Assembly: GCA_016893485.2 (NCBI GenBank)
Contig: JAFEKX020000001.1
Span: 5,208,001 to 5,272,000 of the forward strand
DNA length: 64,000 nt
Source: Streptomyces sp. P3
GTDB lineage: Bacteria > Actinomycetota > Actinomycetes > Streptomycetales > Streptomycetaceae
Reading direction: 5' to 3'
The first letter of the stretch is position 1, and each line of letters begins with the position of its first letter. Shown one piece after another: positions 29,819-39,217 of the stretch. The position numbers were made by a program, and so were the translations under genes. The notes beneath the pieces are model-generated. The model was not told the DNA's origin, did not search any database, and was given only the letters and a program-made list of their open reading frames with translations.

Positions 29819-30317
29819 CTACGAACACGAGGGCGTGGAACGCCGCCGCCACGGCACGTCCTCCGGCTCCTCCAGCGCCCGCGCGATTCCCGCGCTGATC
29901 TCCTCCAGCTGCCCCACCTGCTCCGGGGTGAGGTGATCGAAGATCGCGGCCCGTACGGTCTCGACATGACCCGGCGCCGTACGCTCCAGCACGGCCATCC
30001 CCTCGTCGGTCAGGACGGCGGTGCTCCCGCGCTTGTCGGACGGACACCCCTCCCGCCGCACGAGCCCGTCCTTCTCCAGCCGGGTCACGGCGTACGTCAG
30101 CCGGCTCCGGGTGATCTTCGACTTCTCGGCGAGATCGGTCATCCGCAGTCGGCGGTCCGGTACGTCGGAGAGGTTGGCGAGGATGGAGTAGTACAGGTGG
30201 GGCATGCCGGCGTCCTGCTGGAGCTGCCGGTCGATCGCGTCCTCCAGGAGGTGCGTCGCGGCGATGTAAGCGCGCCAGGCGCGCTGCTCCTCGGCGGGTG
30301 AGCCAGCGGGTCGTCAT
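29819..30317 (-). CDS. MarR-family transcriptional regulator
   Basis: About 165 residues, starting MTTRWLT with one missing base near 30295, then EEQRAWRAYIAATHLLEDAI. The winged helix is MTDLAEKSKITRSRLTYAVT then RLEKDGLVRREGCPSDKRGS (recognition helix and wing, with the D-x-R-G-S motif of MarR). It lies between ribA and the reductase genes. The region after its start, 30318-30399, has a TTTGTTTCAAACTTGAA motif that is a likely operator for both this gene and the divergent reductase gene. Confidence 0.87.
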
Positions 30318-30399
30318 GCCCCCAGTGTAGTTTTGTTTCAAACTTGAACCAAGCCCCGCCGCTCCACCAAGCCCACCGCCTCGGAGAGAGAGCGCGTCG
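30318..30399. promoter_or_regulatory. Divergent promoter region with TTCAAA/TTTGAA dyad
   Basis: TTTCAAACTTGAA at about 30335-30348 is a partial palindrome of the kind bound by MarR proteins. Similar bases (TTTTGAAAC at 29700 and TTTAAATTTGAAGC near 29740) lie upstream of ribA. This suggests that the MarR protein controls both ribA and the reductase/deaminase genes. Confidence 0.5.
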
Positions 30400-31091
30400 A
30401 TGCCCCACCCGTACGTCCCCTACGTCCTCCTGTCCGCAGCCGTCTCCCTCGACGGCTACCTCGACGACACCGGCCCCGACCGCCTGCTCCTCTCCAGCCC
30501 GGCCGACTTCGACCGCGTGGACGAGGTCCGGGCATCGGTCGACGCGATCCTCATCGGTGCCGGCACGATCCGCGCGGACAACCCCCGGCTCCTGGTCAAC
30601 TCCCCGCAGCGCAGGGCGAGTCGGGTGGCCGAGGGCAAGCCGGAGTACCCCCTCAAGGTCACGGTCACCGCCTCCGGCGAACTGGACCCGGCGGCCAACT
30701 TCTGGCACACGGGCGGCGAGAAGCTCGTCTACACGACGGACAAGGGCGCGGACCGAGCCCGCGAGCTGGGCCTGGCGGCGGACATCGTCTCCCTGGGCCC
30801 GCACCTCACCTGGCGCACGCTCCTTGAACACCTGCACACGGCAAGGGGAGTTGACCGCCTGATGGTCGAGGGCGGCGGCACGATCCACACCCAACTCCTC
30901 CAACAGGGCCTGGCCGACGAACTCCACCTGGTGCTGTCCCCGTTGTTCGTCGGCGACGAGAAGGCCCCCGCCTCTTCGGCCCGGGCACGTACCAGCCCGG
31001 CCGCCTCCGCCTGCTGGAGACCCGCCCCATCGAAGACGTCGTACTCATGCGCTACGAGCCCACCGCGCCCGGCACCGACGCCCTCCCTCCG
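30400..31091 (+). CDS. RibD C-terminal-type reductase (dihydrofolate reductase-like)
   Basis: About 230 residues. YVLLSAAVSLDGYLDD, then RASVDAILIGAGTIRADNPR and VDRLMVEGGGTIHTQLLQQG, then ADELHLVLSPLFVGD, are the fold and NADPH-binding motifs of the RibD C-terminal reductase. A frame change lies near 30970, after which FGPGTYQPGRLRLLETRPIE and DVVLMRYEP complete the domain. It may reduce the ribosyl group of the pyrimidine made by GTP cyclohydrolase II. The deaminase frame follows without a clear gap, so this could be one fused protein in reverse domain order to RibD; the boundary near 31090 is approximate. Confidence 0.78.
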
Positions 31092-31537
31092 CCGCCGACC
31101 ACCACTGGCTCGCCCTCGCCTGCGACCTGGCGGCGGACTGCCCGCCCTCGGAGACGGCGTTCAGCGTCGGCGCGGTGGTGGTGGCGCGGGACGGCACGGA
31201 ACTGTCCCGGGGCCACTCCCGGGAGGCGGGCGACCCGGTGGTCCACGCGGAGGAAGCGGCCCTGGCAAAGCTGGACCCGCAGGACCCGCGCCTCCCCACG
31301 GCCACCGTCTACACCAGCCTCGAACCCTGCACCCACCGCGCCTCCCGCCCCAAGCCCTGCGCCCGACTGATCCTCGAAGCGGGCGTCCGCCGCGTGGTCA
31401 CGGCGTGGCGCGAGCCGGACACGTTCGTGGAGAGCGCGGACGGAACCGGGGCGCTGGCCGCGCAGGGGGTCACCGTGGTCGTACTCCCGGAGCACGAGGA
31501 ACGAGCAAAGGCCCCGAACCGCCACCTGCTGGGCTGA
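31092..31537 (+). CDS. Cytidine/deoxycytidylate deaminase-family protein (RibD N-terminal-type)
   Basis: About 148 residues, beginning near ADHHWLALACDLAADCPPSE. The zinc motif is complete: PVVHAEEAALAK (His-Ala-Glu) and SLEPCTHRASRPKPCARLI (Pro-Cys ... Cys). It then reads VVTAWREPDTFV and VVVLPEHEERAKAPNRHLLG to the stop. It corresponds to the deaminase half of RibD, here after rather than before the reductase. A start codon is not certain: either the ATG at 31047, or read-through from the reductase gene with one indel near 31088. Confidence 0.75.
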
Positions 31538-31544
31538 CCACCAC

Positions 31545-31615
31545 TCAGCCCGTCCGGCGTTTGAGGACGAGGCCCCTTCAGGGCCGATCGCGGGTCTGGG
31601 GGCGGAGCCCGGCAG
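31545..31615. repeat. Dispersed Streptomyces intergenic repeat
   Basis: CAGCCCGTCCGGCGTTTGAG followed by GACGAGGCCC and a hairpin GGCCCCTTCAGGGCC, then a run rich in GGGGGCGGAGCCC. This sequence type is scattered through intergenic spaces of many Streptomyces chromosomes, usually after stop codons. It may serve as a terminator for the deaminase gene. Confidence 0.65.
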
Positions 31616-31720
31616 CGGCGCCCGCCCCCACCACGACCAATCGGCCCAACAGATCCTGCGCCCCACCCTCCCCGCGTCACGCTCGCAAGGAACCGGTGAC
31701 CAAAGGCGGAGGTAAGACAC

Positions 31721-32926
31721 ATGAGGGCAGTCGCGGTGCTGGGCGCATCCGTAGCCGTAGGACTACTCGCCTCGTGCGGAACGACGGACACCGGTACCCG
31801 GACCATGGCCAGGGCGCTCCCCGCAGACGCCGCGTTCACCCACCCCGGAATCCTCGTCAGCAAGCCCCAACTGGACGCCGTACGCAAGAACGTGGCCGCC
31901 GGAAAGCAGCCCTGGCTGAAGGCGTACTTCGGGATGCGGGACAGCAAGTACGGCTCGTACAAGTACGCGCCGAAGCCGTACGCGGACGTCGACTGCCCCT
32001 GGAACGGCAAGGCCGCCCACGGCTGTGTCGAGGAGCGCGAGGACGCGATCGCGGCGTACACGCAGGCCCTTCTCTTCAGCATCACCGGCAAGCAGCACCA
32101 CGCGCTGAAGGCGCGGGAGATCATGGACGGCTGGTCGGCGAAGATGAAGGAGCACACCTCCGACGACGCCGGCCTGCAGACCGCGTGGGCGGGTTCGACG
32201 TGGGCACGGGCCGCGGAGATCGTCCGGTACACGCCCGGCGCGGGCTGGCCGGCCGACCGGGTCAAGCGGTTCGGGACGATGCTGCGTACGGCCTACGAGC
32301 CCGAGGTCACGAAGAACCTGCCGGACTACAACGGCAACTGGGACCTCGCGATGACGGACGCGGCGATCGGCATCGCGGTCTTCCTCGACGACCACAAGGC
32401 CTTCGACGCGGCCGTCAAACGCTTCCAGGACCGCGTGCCCGCGTACTTCTACCTCGCCAAGGACGGCAAGGTGCCGCTCACCCCGGTGGGCTCGAAGGTC
32501 ACCACCCCGCAGAAGCTGACGACGTACTGGTTCAAGCAGACGACCTTCCGCGACGGCCTCGCCCAGGAGACCTGCCGCAACTTCAAGCACGTCGGCTACT
32601 CGCTGGCCGCGACCGCGCACATCGCCGAGACCGCCTGGCACCAGGGCGTCGACCTCTACGACGGCGTCAAGGACCGGCTCAAGGCGGCCCTGGAGTTCCA
32701 CGCCCGCTACCAGCTCGGCGAGCCCGCGCCCGCGTGGCTGTGCGGCGGCAAGGTCGACCGGAACATGGGCCCCGACGTGGAGGTCGCCGTGAACCACCTG
32801 GAGAACCGGCTCGGCGTGAAGGTGCCCGCCGCGCACAAGCTCGCCGAGTCCACCCGGCCGGCCGGCAGCGACGACCTCTTCGTCTCCTGGGAGACCCTCA
32901 CGCACGCCGAGAATCCGGCCGACTGA
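31721..32926 (+). CDS. Alginate lyase-family lipoprotein
   Basis: 401 residues, intact. The lipobox LLASC lies at residues 16-20, so the protein is anchored outside the cell. The mature part reads HPGILVSKPQLDAVRKNVAA, then AYTQALLFSITGKQHH, YNGNWDLAMTDAAIGIAVFL and TTFRDGLAQETCRNFKHVGY. The last piece has the family pattern in which Asn, His, Arg and Tyr act in elimination of uronic acids. It is of usual length for the alginate lyase (PF05426-type) family in actinobacteria. The polysaccharide cut is not known; it need not be alginate. Confidence 0.85.
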   Translation: MRAVAVLGASVAVGLLASCGTTDTGTRTMARALPADAAFTHPGILVSKPQLDAVRKNVAAGKQPWLKAYFGMRDSKYGSYKYAPKPYADVDCPWNGKAAHGCVEEREDAIAAYTQALLFSITGKQHHALKAREIMDGWSAKMKEHTSDDAGLQTAWAGSTWARAAEIVRYTPGAGWPADRVKRFGTMLRTAYEPEVTKNLPDYNGNWDLAMTDAAIGIAVFLDDHKAFDAAVKRFQDRVPAYFYLAKDGKVPLTPVGSKVTTPQKLTTYWFKQTTFRDGLAQETCRNFKHVGYSLAATAHIAETAWHQGVDLYDGVKDRLKAALEFHARYQLGEPAPAWLCGGKVDRNMGPDVEVAVNHLENRLGVKVPAAHKLAESTRPAGSDDLFVSWETLTHAENPAD

Positions 32927-32933
32927 AACCCGT

Positions 32934-32964
32934 GTGACATCGGACCCCGCGAATGGCGTATAGT
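32934..32964 (+). promoter_or_regulatory. Promoter of the initiator tRNA gene
   Basis: GTGACA at 32934-32939 and TATAGT at 32959-32964 are separated by 19 bases; the tRNA begins 15 bases after the -10. The spacer is slightly long, but both boxes are close to the housekeeping consensus. Confidence 0.65.
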
Positions 32965-32978
32965 TGCAATCACAACGG

Positions 32979-33052
32979 CGCGGGGTGGAGCAGCTCGGTA
33001 GCTCGCTGGGCTCATAACCCAGAGGTCGCAGGTTCAAATCCTGTCCCCGCTA
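32979..33052 (+). tRNA. tRNA-fMet (CAU), initiator
   Basis: 74 bases. The acceptor stem CGCGGGG pairs with CCCCGCT except at the first position (C1-U72), the mismatch that marks initiator tRNAs. The anticodon stem has three G-C pairs (GGG CTCATAA CCC), also an initiator feature. The T arm is GCAGG TTCAAAT CCTGT. The CCA end is not encoded. Confidence 0.96.
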
Positions 33053-33058
33053 CTCAGG

Positions 33059-33096
33059 CCAAGGGCCGGAATCCAGAAATGGGTTCCGGCCCTTGG
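33059..33096 (+). terminator. Terminator after the initiator tRNA
   Basis: CCAAGGGCCGGAA (33059-33071) pairs perfectly with TTCCGGCCCTTGG (33084-33096) around a 12-base loop and is followed by TGTTTCTCC. Confidence 0.85.
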
Positions 33097-33155
33097 TGTT
33101 TCTCCCCTGTCGGCCCACCCGCTCGCCGCCCTCCCCACCGGGAAAAACTGGTTCC

Positions 33156-34372
33156 GTGGAGGAGGAGGGTCCGTATGTGCGAGCCGGCGGGCGTCTGCCC
33201 GGCGATCCCGTGCCCGACCCCGGCCTCGGCGACAGCCCCGCGCCCCGGCCCGAGGGCGAGGGCCGGCGGATCTCGTACACCCGCGCCGTCGTCCGCCGCC
33301 TCCCGTCCTGCTGCTGATCGCCGGCGCGCTCTACGACTACCTCACCCCGGCCGACTTCACGGCGGCCCCGCTCTTCACCGCCGCCCCGCTGGTGGCCGCC
33401 CCGCTCTACTCCCGGCGCGGCACCGTCCTCACCGGCCTCGCGTCCGTCGCCGTCGTCCTCGCCATCCACATCAGGCTCGGCATCGTCTACGACACCGACG
33501 CGCTGACCGAGGTGGCCACGGTGGCGACGGTCGCCGTGCTCGCCGTCCTCATCAACCTCCTGGTCCGCCGCAGCAGCGAACAACTCGCCTCCGCGCGCGA
33601 GATCGCCGAGGCCGCCCAGCGGGCCGTACTGCCCGAACCGGCGGGGCGGATCGGCGGGTTCGAGATCGCGGCCCGCTACGAGGCGGCGCAGGAGGGTGCG
33701 TTCATCGGGGGCGACCTGTACGCGGTGCAGGACACCCCGCACGGGGTACGGCTGGTCGTCGGCGACGTGCGCGGCAAGGGCATGGGCGCGGTCGCCGCCG
33801 TCGCCGTGGTCATCGGGGCGTTCCGGGAGGCCGCCGAGCAGGAGGCGACCCTGGAGGCGGTCGCACAGCGGCTGGAGCGGGCGCTCGCGCGTGAGGGCAC
33901 CCGGCGGGACGGGCTCGACGCGTTCGAGGGGTTCACCACGGCCGTCCTCGCCGAACTCCCGCACGGCGACGGCGTCGTACGGATCGTCGACCGGGGCATC
34001 CGCCGCCGCTCCTCCTCCAAGTGGACGGCACCGTACGCACGTTGCAGGTCCGGGAGCCCGCACTTCCCCTGGGAATGGGGAGATGGGGGTCTGGCCCGAC
34101 CGGGCCGAGGAGTTCGCGTTCCCGGGCGGGGCCACCCTTCTCGTGCACACCGACGGGCTGTCCGAGGCGCGGGACTCCCGCGGGGTCTTCTACGACCCGG
34201 CGGCGCGGCTGGCCGGGCGGACCTTCCGTACCCCTGAGGCGCTGCTCGGCATCCTCGCCAAGGAGGTGCGGAGGCACTCCGGGGCTGGATGACGGACGAC
34301 ATGGCGATGATCGCCGTACGGCATCCCCAGCGGTTGTCACCAGGCGTGATCGGGTGGGTGCCCTCCGCATAA
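33156..34372 (+). CDS. PP2C-type (SpoIIE-like) protein serine phosphatase with membrane segments
   Basis: About 405 residues with frame changes near 33300, 34005 and 34285. The start is GTG 33156 (VEEEGPYVRAGG). Membrane helices lie at residues about 50-140 (PPVLLLIAGALYDYL; LTGLASVAVVLAIHIRLG; VATVAVLAVLINLLV). The phosphatase domain reads AAQRAVLPEPAGRIGGFEIA, then FIGGDLYAVQDTPHGVRLVV (metal Asp in GGDLY), VGDVRGKGMGAVAAVAVVIG, and LLVHTDGLSEARDSRG, ending DDMAMIAVR (final metal Asp). Phosphatases like this act on anti-sigma-factor antagonists. The promoter is not visible; the fMet terminator lies just upstream. Confidence 0.85.
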
Positions 34373-34529
34373 CAACTGACATACCGTCAACACCTGTGGG
34401 AAATCTGAGACTTGGCCAACTCGCCCGTTTTTCGCCGGTGGTGGGCCGTTCGTCCAGCAAGGAAAGGTTAATGATCAAGCCGAACAGCTTGGAAACGGGC
34501 GCCCGTGTCTATTAACGTTCGATAACGCA

Positions 34530-34715
34530 GCGCGGTCGTCCCAGCCGTCACAAGAGACGGCTCCGTGCGCACGCGCCGAATCCCGCAAGGGAACCGGGGA
34601 ACCACCACTTGGGGTGAATCGCTCGTCGACCGTCGTGGAGACACGTCCGGTTTACGCGCGTAGGAGACCTTCCTGCTCCGAACCCGTCAGCTAACCCGGT
34701 AGGCGAGAAGGAAGG
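34530..34715 (+). promoter_or_regulatory. c-di-AMP riboswitch (ydaO-yuaA type)
   Basis: The conserved blocks of this class are visible in order: GCCGAATCCC, then GGGAACCGGGGAACCA, TTGGGGTGAATC, a variable arm, TAGGAGACCTTCCTGCTCCG, AACCCGTCAGCTAACC and GGTAGGCG. It ends 20 bases before the GTG of a cell-wall peptidase gene. In Streptomyces, riboswitches of this class control cell-wall hydrolases and resuscitation factors. Binding of c-di-AMP would reduce expression of the gene. Exact ends are approximate. Confidence 0.85.
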
Positions 34716-34731
34716 AAAGGAGCACGCCCAC

Positions 34732-35741
34732 GTGGCGTCAAACCAGGCTGCCCCCGAAGCCCCTGTCGTCTACGGCGGTTACCGCCCCGACGAGGGCCCC
34801 TGGGAGGAGTGGAATCCGAGCGCGGAGACCGTTTCCCCAACCGCGGCAAGCACCGTGTCGCAAAGCAGCGTGGTGGCGGAGGATTCGCCCGCAGCTCCAC
34901 CGTCCTGGGCGTCGGTGTCATAGCCGCCGTCAGCGCGGGCGGCATGGCCAGCGCCAACACCGGCAAGCCGCCGGTCTCCATCTCCCTGCCCGACCTGCCC
35001 TCGGTGGGCCACCTGCTGGACGACTCGTCCGGCAGCACCCCCAAGGGTTCCGCGACCGCGCTCAGCAGCGTCGGCGTCACCACCACCGAGACCGCCAAGG
35101 GTGCCTCGGGCGCGGGTGAACTGCTCCGCAACCGGATCATGGCGCAGGCCGAGTCGCAGCAGGTGCAGGTCGACGGCAGGTCGCAGGCCGCCGCCGAGGC
35201 CGCCGTCGCCAAGCAGACCGTCGACGCCGCAGCCAAGGCCGAGAAGGACGCCGCGAAGAAGGCGGCCGACGCGAAGAAGGCAGCGGAGGACGCCGCCAAG
35301 AAGAAGGCCGAGGCCGCGAAGCTCGCCGCACTCGCCAAGCAGTACACGCTGCCGGTCGCCTCGTACACGATCACCGGCACCTTCGGGCAGGCCGGCTCGA
35401 TGTGGTCCTCCGGGTACCACACGGGTCTCGACTTCGCCGCGCCCACCGGCACGCTGATCAAGGCCGTCCACAGCGGCACGGTCACCGAGGCGGGCTGGGC
35501 CGGCTCGTACGGGTACCGCACGATCCTCACCCTCGACGACGGCACCGAGCTGTGGTTCTGCCACCAGTCCTCGATCAACGTCAGCGTCGGGCAGAAGGTC
35601 TCCACCGGCGAGGTCATCGGCCGCGTGGGCGCCACCGGCAACGTCACCGGGCCGCACCTCCACCTGGAGGTGCACATCAACGGTGCCGCCACCGCGAGCG
35701 ACCCGGCGCCCTGGCTGCGCAGCAAGGGCCTCAACCCCTGA
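34732..35741 (+). CDS. M23-family peptidoglycan endopeptidase (LytM type)
   Basis: About 336 residues with a GTG start at 34732 and a frame change near 34820 (WNPSAET continues as RFPNRGKHRVAKQRGGGGFA). A hydrophobic anchor or signal segment follows (STVLGVGVIAAVSAGGMASA), then an Ala/Lys-rich coiled coil (residues about 140-205). The M23 domain has GYHTGLDFAAPTGT (zinc His and Asp) and GPHLHLEVHINGA (HxH), with YGYRTILTLDDG between. It cuts peptide cross-links in the cell wall outside the membrane. The c-di-AMP riboswitch just upstream ties its expression to cell-wall or osmotic status. Confidence 0.92.
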
Positions 35742-35827
35742 GCAGCCCCTGATCACACCCTGAGTCGACCCCGTCCGCCCGTGCTGTGCCGGAATATCCG
35801 GTTCCGGCGCGGGCGTTGACGTACGGC

Positions 35828-36773
35828 ATGACTTCTCTTCGCAAGCTGGGCCGGTCCGATCTGGAGATCTTCCCGCTGAACCTCGGCGGCAACGTGTTCG
35901 GCTGGACCGCCGACGAGGCGGCCTCCTTCGCCGTGCTCGACGCCTATACGGCCGCCGGGGGCAACTTCGTCGACACCGCCGACTCGTACACGGCGTGGAT
36001 CGAGGGCAACAAGGGCGGTGAGTCCGAGACCGTCATCGGCAAGTGGCTCAAGGCCCGCGGCAACCGCTCCGACGTCGTCATCGCCACCAAGGTCAGCCAG
36101 CACCCCGAGTACCCGGGTCTGTCCGCCGCCAACATCAAGGCCGCGGCCGACGCCTCCCTGCGCCGCCTGGGCACCGACTACATCGACCTGTACTACCCGC
36201 ACTTCGACAAGGAGGAAGTGCCGGTCGAGGAGATCGTCGGCGCGCTCGACGAGCTGGTGAAGGCGGGCAAGGTGCGGCACATCGCCGCCTCCAACATCTC
36301 GGCCGAACGCCTCCAGGCGTCCCTGGACTTCTCCGACCGCGAGGGCCTGGCGCGGTACATCGCCATCCAGCCCCACTACAACCTCGTCTCCCGCGACACG
36401 TACGAGGGCGGACTCCGGGACGTCGCCGCACGCGGCGGACTGTCGGCCCTTCCGTACTTCTCGCTGGCGGCCGGCTTCCTCACCGGCAAGTACCGCCCCG
36501 GTACGACGGTCGAGAGCGCGCGGGCCGGACGCGCGACGCAGTATCTCGAATCGGAGCGCGGCCAGAACGTGCTGACCGCCCTCGACGAAGTCGCCCAGGC
36601 CCATGACGCGCCGATCGCCACCGTGGCCCTCGCCTGGCTCGCCGCGCAGCCCACGGTCGCGGCCCCGATCGCCTCCGCCCGCACGGTCGAGCAGCTCCCC
36701 CGCCCTGCTCGGCGTGGCCGAACTGAAGCTGACGGACGCGGAGATCACCCGCCTCACGCAGGCGTCGGCGTAA
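35828..36773 (+). CDS. Aldo/keto reductase
   Basis: About 314 residues with one frame change near 36700. The catalytic tetrad region reads NFVDTADSY (Asp-x-x-x-x-Tyr), ATKVSQHPEYPGL (Lys) and YIDLYYPHFDKEEV (His). The NADP site AAPIASARTVEQL (R-x-x-x-Q-like) follows, and the end is LKLTDAEITRLTQASA. It belongs to the NADP-dependent oxidoreductases related to YajO/Tas. The substrate is unknown. It follows the M23 gene by 87 bases. Confidence 0.9.
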
Positions 36774-36785
36774 CTGCCCTTGAGG

Positions 36786-38076
36786 CTATGACCGGTACGG
36801 GTTGTACAGGGGAGTCCCGTACGACCCGTACACCGGCGGCCACGGCGGTACCACCACCGGTACCGGGGTGCCGTGCGGCGGGCCGCGTAGTCCAGGGCGG
36901 GGCGCGCCACCTCCCGGCGCAGCCACAGCTCGTGCAGCAACTCCCTTTCCCGTACGGCGAACTCGGGGCCGACGCGGCCCCGGCCCGCCCGGTGCCGCAG
37001 GAACGCGAGGGTGGTCGCGTGGGCCTCGTACCGGGCGACCGAGCGGGCCGCCTCGCGGCCGAGGTGGTGGCGGGCGTACTCGCGGGCCAGCCGGCGGGCC
37101 CTCATCGAGCCGAGCACGAAGGGTTCGGACGGGGGCAGCCAGCCCGCGTGCACATAGACGGGCAACTCCTCGCGCACACTGCGCAGTTCGCGCTGCCGGG
37201 TCCACACCGCGAGCCAGGTCAGCAGGCCGAACGCGGGGACCATGAAGACGCCGTAGACCTCGAAGAAGCCGTACTGGCCGAACGTCGAGGAGCCGTTCCA
37301 GATCGCGTGCATGCCCATCGCGAGGAGGAGACCGGTCAGGGGACCAGGACGCGGCGGACGTTGTGGCGGTCGGAGGAGTGGGCGGCGATGCCGAAGCCGA
37401 TGCCGGTGAGGACCGTGAACAGGGGGTGCGCGAAGGGGGACATGACGATGCGCACGAAGAAGGTCGCCGCGGTGACGGAGGTGAAACCGCGGTCGCCGGT
37501 GAGCTGGTCGGTGCCGAAGGCCGTGCCCAGGTAGAGGATGTTCTCGGTGAACGCGAAGCCGGTGGCGGTGACCCCGGCGATCACCACCCCGTCGACGATC
37601 CCGGTGAAGTCCCGTCTGCGGAAAAGGAAGACGAGGAGTACGGCGGCGGCTTTCGCGGACTCCTCGACGATCGGGGCTATGACGGTGGCGCCCAAGGTGT
37701 CCGCGCTGGTCGGGTCCGCGGTGGTCGTCGCTATCCATCTCGTCGCGAAGCTGTTGGCGACGATGGCTATGAGGGCCGCGGCGCAGGCGCCCCACGCGAA
37801 GGAGAAGAGCAGGTTGCGCCAGGGGCCGGGGTCGACCCGGTCCAGCCAGCGGAAGGCGGCGACGAGGAGGGGTACGGGCAGTACGGCGAGCCCGAGACCC
37901 ACCAGGAACCCTTCCGTACCGGTCTGTTGGCGGACCAGCGCCAGGATGACGAGCCCGGAGAGGGTGAGGAGGGTGATCAGCGCGACGTGCCGGACCCAGT
38001 TCCGTTGCCACCAGCGTCCGCGCGGCGCGTGGGCGGGGCGGCCGGGGGGTGTGGGGAGAGGCAAAAACGTGGCCAC
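36786..38076 (-). CDS. PrsW-family intramembrane metalloprotease
   Basis: About 430 residues with frame changes near 37340 and 36870. It has at least eight membrane segments. The PrsW motifs are visible: IVEESAKAAAVLLVFLFRR (Glu-Glu ... Lys), ATGFAFTENILYLGTAFG (Phe-x-x-x-Glu-Asn), SPFAHPLFTVLTGIGFG (His) and AMGMHAIWNGSSTFG (His). PrsW cleaves anti-sigma factors in other bacteria. A long basic soluble tail (RARRLAREYARHHLGREAAR) follows the last helix and ends in a Pro/Tyr-rich stretch. The partner substrate is unknown. Confidence 0.87.
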
Positions 38077-38125
38077 GGCATCGACCCTAACGAGGTAAGG
38101 GCACGGCCCGCGATGGAGCCTGGCG

Positions 38126-38931
38126 TCAGCGCTGGTCGTCGTGGGGTACGCGACGGAAGACCAGATCGTTCACGACATGTCCCTTGTCCAGTCCCTGGCC
38201 CTCGAAACGGGTCAGCGGCCGGAAGTCGGGACGGGGCGCAAAACCGCCGTCGGGTTGGCTGTTCTCGAAGTCCGGGTGCGCGTCGAGCACGTCGAGCATC
38301 TGCTCCGCGTACGGCTCCCAGTCCGTCGCGCAGTGCACGGTGGCCCCTGGCTTCAGGCGGGTCGCGGCGAGGGTGAGGAACTCCGGCTGGATCAGGCGGC
38401 GCTTGTGGTGCCGCTTCTTGGGCCAGGGGTCCGGGAAGTAGACGCGGAGGCCGTCCAGGGAGTCCGGGGTGAGCATCTCGCGGAGCAGGATGATCGCGTC
38501 GCCGTTCGCGACCCTGACGTTGGTCAGGCCGTGGTGTTCGGCCAGGCCCAGCAGGTTGCCCTGGCCCGGGGTGTGTACGTCGGCGGCGAGGATGTTCGTC
38601 GCGGGGGCGTCGGCGGCCATCTGGGCGGTGGCCTCGCCCATGCCGAAGCCGATCTCCAGCGTGACCGGGTTGTCGTTTCCGAACAGCTCCGGGAGGTCGA
38701 GGGTGCGGTGGCCGTCGATGTCCAGGCCCCACTTGGGCCAGAGCCGTTCCAGGGCGTCGGCCTGGCCGGCCGTGACCCGGCTTCTGCGGGGCTGGAAACT
38801 CCGGATGCGGCGTTCGTGGTGGGAGCCGGCGGGGTCGGGCGTCGGGCCGCCCGGGAAACGGGGTTCGCCCTTGGGCCGGGGGCGCTGTGCGGGCTCGGTG
38901 GGGGTGGCGGGGGTGTTGGGGTGTCAGACAC
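38126..38931 (-). CDS. trmB: tRNA (guanine-N7)-methyltransferase
   Basis: About 269 residues with one frame change near 38830. After a Pro-rich N-terminal tail of about 35 residues the core reads VTLEIGFGMGEATAQMA (SAM motif I), ILAADVHTPGQGNLL, and the TrmB signature VYFPDPWPKKRHHKRRLIQP with the catalytic Asp. PDFRPLTRFEGQGLDKGHVV follows at the C-terminus. It methylates G46 in the variable loop of tRNAs. The Pro-rich N-terminal tail is usual for Streptomyces members. Confidence 0.93.
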
Positions 38932-38984
38932 AATGCGGTGATTTTACTGGGCGGGCGCGTGGGCGTCTGCGTGGCTTGGGTTGT

Positions 38985-39217
38985 CTGGCGAGTGCGGGCC
39001 CGGTGGGGGCTGGTCGCGCAGTTCCCCGCGCCCCTTGAGTGGGTGTCCTGCTCCGGGGTTGGAGGGGCGTCGTGGTTTGTCGCGCCCGCGCGGCGGAGCC
39101 GCACATGGCACAGCTCCGCGCCCCTTAAAGGGGGTTGCCTTGCCCTGGGTTGGGAGGCAGGGGTGTCGCGCCCGCGCGGCGGAGCCGCACATGGCACAGA
39201 TCCGCGCCGCTTAGCGG
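38985..39217. repeat. Cluster of dispersed intergenic repeats, three partial copies
   Basis: Two near-identical copies (about 39078-39130 and 39162-39217) carry CGCCCGCGCGGCGGAGCCGC followed by ACATGGCACAG and CCGCGCC. A third partial copy (about 39005-39050) carries GTCGCGCAGTTCCCCGCGCC and CCTTGAGTGGG. This is a known type of palindromic repeat in Streptomyces intergenic DNA. The last copy includes the stop codon of the L-2-hydroxyglutarate oxidase gene. Confidence 0.75.
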
